A DNA stretch of 64,000 nt from Siderastrea radians (lineage: Eukaryota; Cnidaria; Anthozoa; Scleractinia; Rhizangiidae), in assembly GCA_964017195.1 (NCBI GenBank), contig OZ024890.1, positions 51,425,841 through 51,489,840 of the forward strand, written 5' to 3'. Position 1 is the first letter of the stretch. Every line of letters begins with the position of its first letter. A program made the translations under genes and the position numbers. A model generated the notes under the pieces. The model did no database searches. It saw only the letters and a list, made by a program, of their open reading frames with translations, and was not told the origin of the DNA. Of this stretch, positions 58,690-64,000 are shown in pieces.

Positions 58690-61600
58690 GTAAATTAAAT
58701 ACATTAGGAACTACAAACTCAGACATAAATGATAAGACACTTGAGTACGTTCCCTATCTCCTTCGACTGCAATGTTGAGAAGTGTCTCAACATTTTTGTG
58801 CGAGGATATGGAGCCATACTGAAGTTCGATTTAAGCCTATGAAATGATGAATATATGGTATGATGAAAAATGTATGCAGATCGAAGGACAATGGAGCGAT
58901 ATCTCCGTTTTCCAACTGGCTGCATAGCTATCCCCTCCCTCTATTAACCCCCTTTTAACAAGCTCACCTCTATTCTTAAAAAATAAAAAACACCCCCATC
59001 CCCCCTTCCCAGCCAATCACGCAAACTCGATCTTCGAAAATTGCACACTCGTTCCATTTTCTGAATTTTTTGGTCTACAGTTTTGTCATTGGTTTTCCGT
59101 AATTTTTTTCTATGTACTCAAGAATTTGCTTCTGTTGACGGACTGAATGAACAAGCTCAAAAATTTCGTCAGTCAGCATGCAGTTTTTCAACCTTGTCCC
59201 CATGGTCCTCTCTCTTATTCGCGAAAGGATCCGGGTTTCCCCTTGTCACGTGGCACCTAAAATCTGGGTGCTTTTCAAATTTTGCCCTTAGGGACGGGTC
59301 GTAAAGTGTAAGTCTGTCGCTATTGTCAGAATGGTGGAATGTACCGGAGGTGCTGTAGACTCTTCCAGGAATATTTGTCGTGATAAGAAGTCCTTTTAGA
59401 ACCGAGTATCCCTTCATTACGACGGACGTGAAAAAATCAGGAAATCTAAGGCCGTGGATCCCCGATGGCCGGGAAATCTTGACGTAAAATCATAGTACGT
59501 CACCATCCCATGCAGTGAAGATCAAAGAAAATATTTTTGGACGTACCGTGATACGCCCTTTAAGTTAAGTTGTTATACCGTTGAAGCTCTCCCGCTGAGC
59601 GACACTCTCTTAAGCTGACAACTCTGCTTACAGCTGCCTAATGTTCCTGGAGTTACCGTATGACCTTAGGGCAGAACACATCCCCCTCCTCCTTCCCCCG
59701 GTCCCAGAAGACCAAATAAATCCCGGTATAAATATAGGAAAATGACCAGACAAATCTTGTTAAAACTTCTCTTGCTGACCATTATCCTATGGTGCAACGG
59801 ACTGGTGATCATAGAAGGCGCTTGGATAAGGTTTCTTAGGCCGCACCACAAATCGCGCACCGCACCTCTGGACGGGATAATAGGCCACCGTAGATTAGCC
59901 ACATCCTTTTCCTAATGAGTTGATGCTAGACAATTCGACTCACTGAACAATTGATCTCATTGAGACATGAAAGTATTCAAAACTCTTCTATTCTTTTTTT
60001 CTTTTTTTTTCTTAGGTTCTCTCTCTGAATCGTTATGGCCTTGAAGCTACGATATCCGGAAATATCATCAACTTGGTTTCCAATGACGCACAAAAAGTGG
60101 AAAAATCCTTAAACCAACTGGGTATGGTGCTCTCTGTGCCTCTAGAACTCACAATCAGCTTAGTGATCCTCTGGTATTTCATTGGCTGGGAGGCGTTCAT
60201 TGGCGCAGCCTTCTTTTTCATTTTAGTCACCTTTCAAGTTTTAATGGCGAGGAAAGCGGCGAAGCTTAGAGAAAAAGCGGCCACGTTCACAGATGAGAGG
60301 CTCGCAGTTATGAATGAGGTCATTTCAGGAATACGAGCGGTGAAAATGTATGCCTGGGAGTGGAACTATAGAGACGTCTTGTACGAGCTTCGTAGGTAAC
60401 GATGAGGAATATTTGTAATACCATAACTAATGGTTTGAACCCAGGAGCACTAGTTCTTTGCTAAGTAAAATTGTCCACCTGAGACGGTAGACTTGAAAGA
60501 CTGCTTTTGGACACTTACTGAGTTCGACAACCTGGGTAGAATCTCCTGTTGACGCTCTCAGGTCTTTGGTCACTGGCCTGATTGTTCACATTTTTCGTGT
60601 CAATCTTGGACATTAGAACTAAAAAGCTATTCGTTCTTTTGTTGGTTAATATTTAAGCTATCAATTAAGCTAAGGTCTCTCATTAGCTTCGATTTTCCGA
60701 AGCTAATGGTTCGTAGTTATTGTGTAGTAGATGTTTCTCTAAAACGACATTCACTTGTTGTTTATCGTTCCTTCTCGGCCGGAGGATGCATATGAACTGG
60801 CCCTTGCGCACATCATCTATGCTCAAATGTTTATAGACTTGACAAAAGAGGTGAAAGAGATTCAATCCAATAAAGCACATAGGCACTTGTTTTAAGTTCT
60901 AACACGATTTTCTTATGACTGGGTCGGGGATTTGCAAACTTCTGTATAGTACAAGAGGCCTGACACAAGCGTTTAACTTCTCTCGTTCTTCGCCAAAATG
61001 TACCATGGTCAAATACATACAAGTCACTACAATTCCTTTTCCCTAATAAGAACAAAGGACACGCATGAGTCCTTATGAGTGGCTAAACCTACGTGAGATT
61101 TTTTGACAAGGCTGTTCACTGGTTGGTTCAATTGGTTGCATAAAAATCAATTCTTTCTTGTTTTGCTTTGCTTTTACAGGAAGGAGATGGCAATTATTCG
61201 TTTAAAAGGAATCCTTATTTCCGTTCTTGAGGTTTTGTTCCACACAACGCTTCCCATCGCTGCTCTGATTTCAGTAACAACCTTGACTTTGAGAGAAATT
61301 CACTTATCGGCTTTTGAGATATTTACACTTCTCCTAGGCTTTGTGACGATCAGGTTTATATTTTGTTACAACTTGGGTTTGTCCGTCTACCGGGTAACAG
61401 ATGCCAAAGTAGCATTAGATAGAATCCAAACTTTTCTAAAGGACCGGGATTCGAATGCTGTGGAACACCAAAGGAAAGATCAGCTTTTGACACAACAGTC
61501 AGGCAAAAGTGCCGGTGAGCTTACAGTGCAGTATAAAAGCACATCTGAAACAGCTAATCGCAGGAAAAGAAGCAAACAAAACAAAGATTCTCAAACATTT

Positions 61601-62507
61601 CTTTCCAATTCAACACCTGCAAGCACTGAAGCAATGTCTCATATCGTTCCATTAGAATTATACATTGACCAAGAAACCGCCGGATTATCTAGCAGTGATC
61701 AAACAAGCTCTTCGAGTTCTAAAGAGCCTTTCTTGTTAATTTCTGACGTGTCGTGTTCTTGGAATCAAGATTATCTTGCCGAAACCCTAACTGGCATAAC
61801 GTTACGGATCTGTAAAGGTGAAATGTTGGCTGTTACAGGTGCCGTAGGAAGTGGAAAATCCTCTCTGCTTACCGCTGTTCTAGGCGAACTACCTCTACGC
61901 AAAGGAGGGGTATCGTATTACGGGAAAGTAGCTTATGTTCCTCAAATACCCTGGGTATTTTCCGGGACTATAAGAGAGAACATTTTGTTCGGTTTGCCGT
62001 TTAACGAGGAGAGGTTCCAAAATGTGGTTCACGTCTTTGGTTTGACGAAGGACTTACGTGACTTCACCAACGGTGACCTAACTGAAATAGGGCAGCGTGG
62101 AGTAACCCTCAGTGGAGGGCAGAAGGCACGCGTGGGTTTAGCACGAGCAGTGTATTCTGATGCTGATATTTATCTTCTCGACGATCCACTGGGTGCGGTC
62201 GACACTAAAGTCGGAAGTAGACTATTCGAAAGCTGCATACTCGGGAAATTATCTGGAAGCGTGCGGTTGCTAGCCACTCATCAGCTGCAGTACTTAAAAA
62301 GTGTGGATCACATTGTCGTAATGGAAAACGGATCAATCATTAATCAGGGAGGCTATGAGGAACTTAAAGAGAAGGGAGCATTTTTAGACATTGTGGAATT
62401 GTTGGAGCCCTACGACGATGAACCCGAAAGTGCCGAGAGGAACAGTCGTCAAAAGACCGTCGAGAAGCTGCCGCTTGAACCGACGGGTTTTGCTGCTGGT
62501 ACTGCTG

Positions 62508-62555
<48 letters not shown>

Positions 62556-62984
62556 CCGAGAAAGCCCCGGTTTCGTCAGATAAAGGGCAGGAAATAATGT
62601 CTCTTTCTGGTGATTTGAATACGAAAAACAGTCACATCATTTCTCAGAAAGTATATAAGAATCGAGAGCCTACAAGTCTTGCCAAGTTTGAAGGAAAGGT
62701 AACCATGGAGGATGTGTTTATTTCGTCAGATGGCAAGGACACTGCGTCTTTTTCTGATAAGATGCTTGACCTGGAAGTGGATGATATCATGTCCCCGGAA
62801 AGCGTTAGGCTAATAACCCAAAAAATGTCAGAGCCTGATCAACGACCAGCTCTCGACCTGGAAGAGTCGGAGGAAAATAAGAGTTCTGGTACTGTAACCT
62901 GGCAACTCTACTGGAGGTACTTTAAAGAAGGCACGCCAGTGCCCTTTATAATTCTCCTCCTGCTCCTATTGATCGTAGAACAAG
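58171..62984 (+). CDS. ABCC4/MRP4-like ABC transporter, N-terminal half (partial, continues past window)
   Basis: Three exons give about 901 residues in one frame. Family members export organic anions, cyclic nucleotides and conjugates across the plasma membrane. Order: cytosolic N-terminus with PLTEKDLFPL, TMD1 helices from about residue 91, the intracellular-loop motif ATFTDERLAVMNEVISGIRA then VKMYAWE, an unusual Ser/Lys-rich insert of about 90 residues, then NBD1 with Walker A GAVGSGKSS (about 520-528), PQIPWVFSGTIRENILFG, LSGGQ (610-614), YLLDDP and ATHQ. A linker follows with a 14-Ala run and the start of TMD2. The second half of the protein is beyond the window. All junctions are canonical and in phase. 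Only two introns interrupt this half, few for the family. Confidence 0.9.
59690..59735. repeat. Partial relative of the 25.5-26.0 kb element, right arm
   Basis: CCCGGTCCCAGAAGACCAAA then TAAATCCCGG resembles the CCCGGTCCCACAAGACCAAA segment near 26006. Only this arm fragment is visible, inside the first ABCC intron. Confidence 0.5.
60016..60395 (+). CDS. ABCC4-like exon 2
   Basis: 380 nt after a poly-T acceptor (TTTCTTAG). It reads VLSLNRYGLEATISGNIINL, then VSNDAQKVEKSLNQ, two hydrophobic helices, and the conserved ATFTDERLAVMNEVISGIRA, VKMYAWE. It ends in two bases AG before donor GTAACG, and the codon AGG (Arg) is completed by exon 3. This matches the intracellular-loop region of TMD1 in ABCC proteins. 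Confidence 0.95.
61180..62984 (+). CDS. ABCC4-like exon 3, NBD1 exon with polyalanine tract
   Basis: A 1,805-nt exon after acceptor TTTTACAG, ending GTAGAACAAG before donor GTAAGG. It holds the last TMD1 helices, an insert rich in Ser, Lys and Gln (about residues 386-465) where mammalian ABCC4 has a short linker, the whole NBD1, and a long regulatory linker with SSDKGQE, ESVRLITQKM and an acidic EESEENKSSG before TMD2. In this family a 1.8-kb uninterrupted exon is unusual and suggests intron loss. Upstream in-frame sequence from 61103 is intronic. Confidence 0.93.
62513..62554 (+). repeat. Coding (GCT)14 trinucleotide repeat (polyalanine)
   Basis: Fourteen GCT codons in the exon 3 frame encode a pure alanine run in the NBD1-TMD2 linker, preceded by GCT/ACT/GGT variants from 62491. 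A frame one base along reads the same repeat as polyleucine and stays open over 68 codons. That frame has no independent support. Confidence 0.9.
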
Positions 62985-64000
62985 GTAAGGTAACGTAGTT
63001 AAAAGGTATGGTTAAAAGTGGTAATGAAAATGTTTTTTGCAAACTTTTGGATGACTGGTAATAATGTCCATTTGCTTTTAGCAGGTTAAGGTAACCCAGG
63101 ACTAGAATCAGTGTTGAATTGTGAACAATGTGGGCTCCCGTAAATTCTGCTGTCCTACATTTTGACCTTGGTAGCCTTCAAACTGTATAATCCTAAAATT
63201 AGCAGTAGAAGAGAAGCGTAGACATCGCATAAATTTTAATCCTGGGTTAACGCCAACCAACTTTCGAAAAACTGAGCTCAGTTTTATTTTAAAAAAGTTA
63301 GAACACCGATCTGGGAAATAACCTGAACTTGACAAGAACTACTCTTCCATTCTTCTTGACTGAAAAGGGTACGATCGTAGAGAGACCGACTCGGGGCAGT
63401 TCAACTGTGAACAGTTGCTTTGTAAGACATGCAACTACTTTGTAATCTTACCTGCTTAAATGTTCTAGGACTGGAGGTTTGATCAGGTGGTCAGCCATAT
63501 TCAAAGTAGTTTTTTATGAAGTGAAACGTTTTGCATTTATTTATTCCCATCCTTACGACAGAAGGCAAGGGTTAGCTCCAAATAGTTTGCCTCCAGGCCT
63601 TTTTATATGTGGCTTAATTGCCCAATATGTACATCACCAAGTAAAGTATTACCATCTTCACCCGTCAAGTATTAACATCTTCTCCTCTACCTTTCTCTTG
63701 TCCGTTTACCAAACACTTCACGTTGAAGAATCAAAGCTTATAGTTCGCCAGCTGTAACGAGCACATTTGAGGTGTTTGATCATGCGCATAAGTTGTGTTT
63801 GTATTCTCAGTTCCTCTAAAATAGAATAAGTGGATTGATGGTCAATCCAGCGAACTCTCTGCAATTTCTTACAGTCAAACATTCCAGACGCATCTAACAT
63901 CCCCCGTAGTAAACCGTTTTTCATACTGTGAATAAATCTCGGGAATTTTATTCGATGTTCGCTTCTGACAACTGGCAAGAAGAGTTGTTTGTGGACTACA
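62985..64000 (+). other. ABCC4-like intron, no exon recognised
   Basis: From donor GTAAGG to the window end there is no further frame matching TMD2 of an ABCC protein on the plus strand. The intron therefore exceeds 1 kb and the next exon lies outside the window. Confidence 0.7.

Noticed and set aside
61103..61179. Starting the third ABCC exon as a separate gene at ATG 61103
   Set aside because: The sequence before 61180 is intronic with a good TTTTACAG acceptor, and the frame continues exactly from the exon ending at 60395.
62391..62597. Plus-strand frame with a polyleucine run
   Set aside because: Out-of-frame shadow of the GCT repeat in the ABCC exon.

Overview
The window is eukaryotic, AT-rich and repeat-dense. 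Its protein genes are split into exons with GT-AG (once GC-AG) introns. It is crowded with Penelope-like retroelements, a CR1/L2-type LINE, many short inverted-repeat elements and long microsatellites. Together with the protein families this suggests an anthozoan cnidarian, most likely a stony coral. That assignment is an inference from family resemblance, not a database result.

Two host loci are readable and lie head to head, about 15.8 kb apart. On the minus strand, positions 42347 down to 4791, thirteen exons plus one tentative exon spell out a full-length medium-chain acyl-CoA synthetase of the ACSM (AMP-binding) family. Exon phases and splice sites fit together, and introns reach about 11-12 kb. 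The copy is broken. There is a frameshifting deletion of about 13 nt near 15682-15701, an in-frame TAG at 7052-7054, the TGD motif reads TDD across the 9567/7083 junction, and the tentative 93-nt exon at 18788-18880 has two TGA codons. I read it as a fairly young unitary-style pseudogene. On the plus strand from 58171, three large exons encode the N-terminal half of an ABCC4/MRP4-like ABC transporter: TMD1, a serine-rich insert, a complete NBD1, and a linker with a 14-alanine run from a GCT repeat. The gene continues past the window.

The introns and intergenic DNA are mostly mobile-element debris. A Penelope-like GIY-YIG endonuclease fragment lies at about 3.69-4.3 kb and another at 53.7-54.3 kb. 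The second carries a well-formed hammerhead ribozyme and is nested in an inverted-repeat element, flanked by a 12-bp direct repeat. A dead LINE at 37.0-39.5 kb lies antisense in an ACSM intron. Four different elements are flanked by TTAA (2.3, 7.5, 13.2 and 25.5 kb), one of them carrying a remnant coding region with an acidic tail. There is a TATAAT-flanked 1.14-kb element, a nested pair at 36.5 kb with an 8-9-bp target duplication, a purine/pyrimidine foldback element at 45.6-47.1 kb, and a 1.35-kb direct duplication at 30.6-32.9 kb.

No complete functional small genes, rRNA, CRISPR arrays or bacterial features were found. One tRNA-like sequence (12975-13046) looks like a SINE head or a decayed tRNA.
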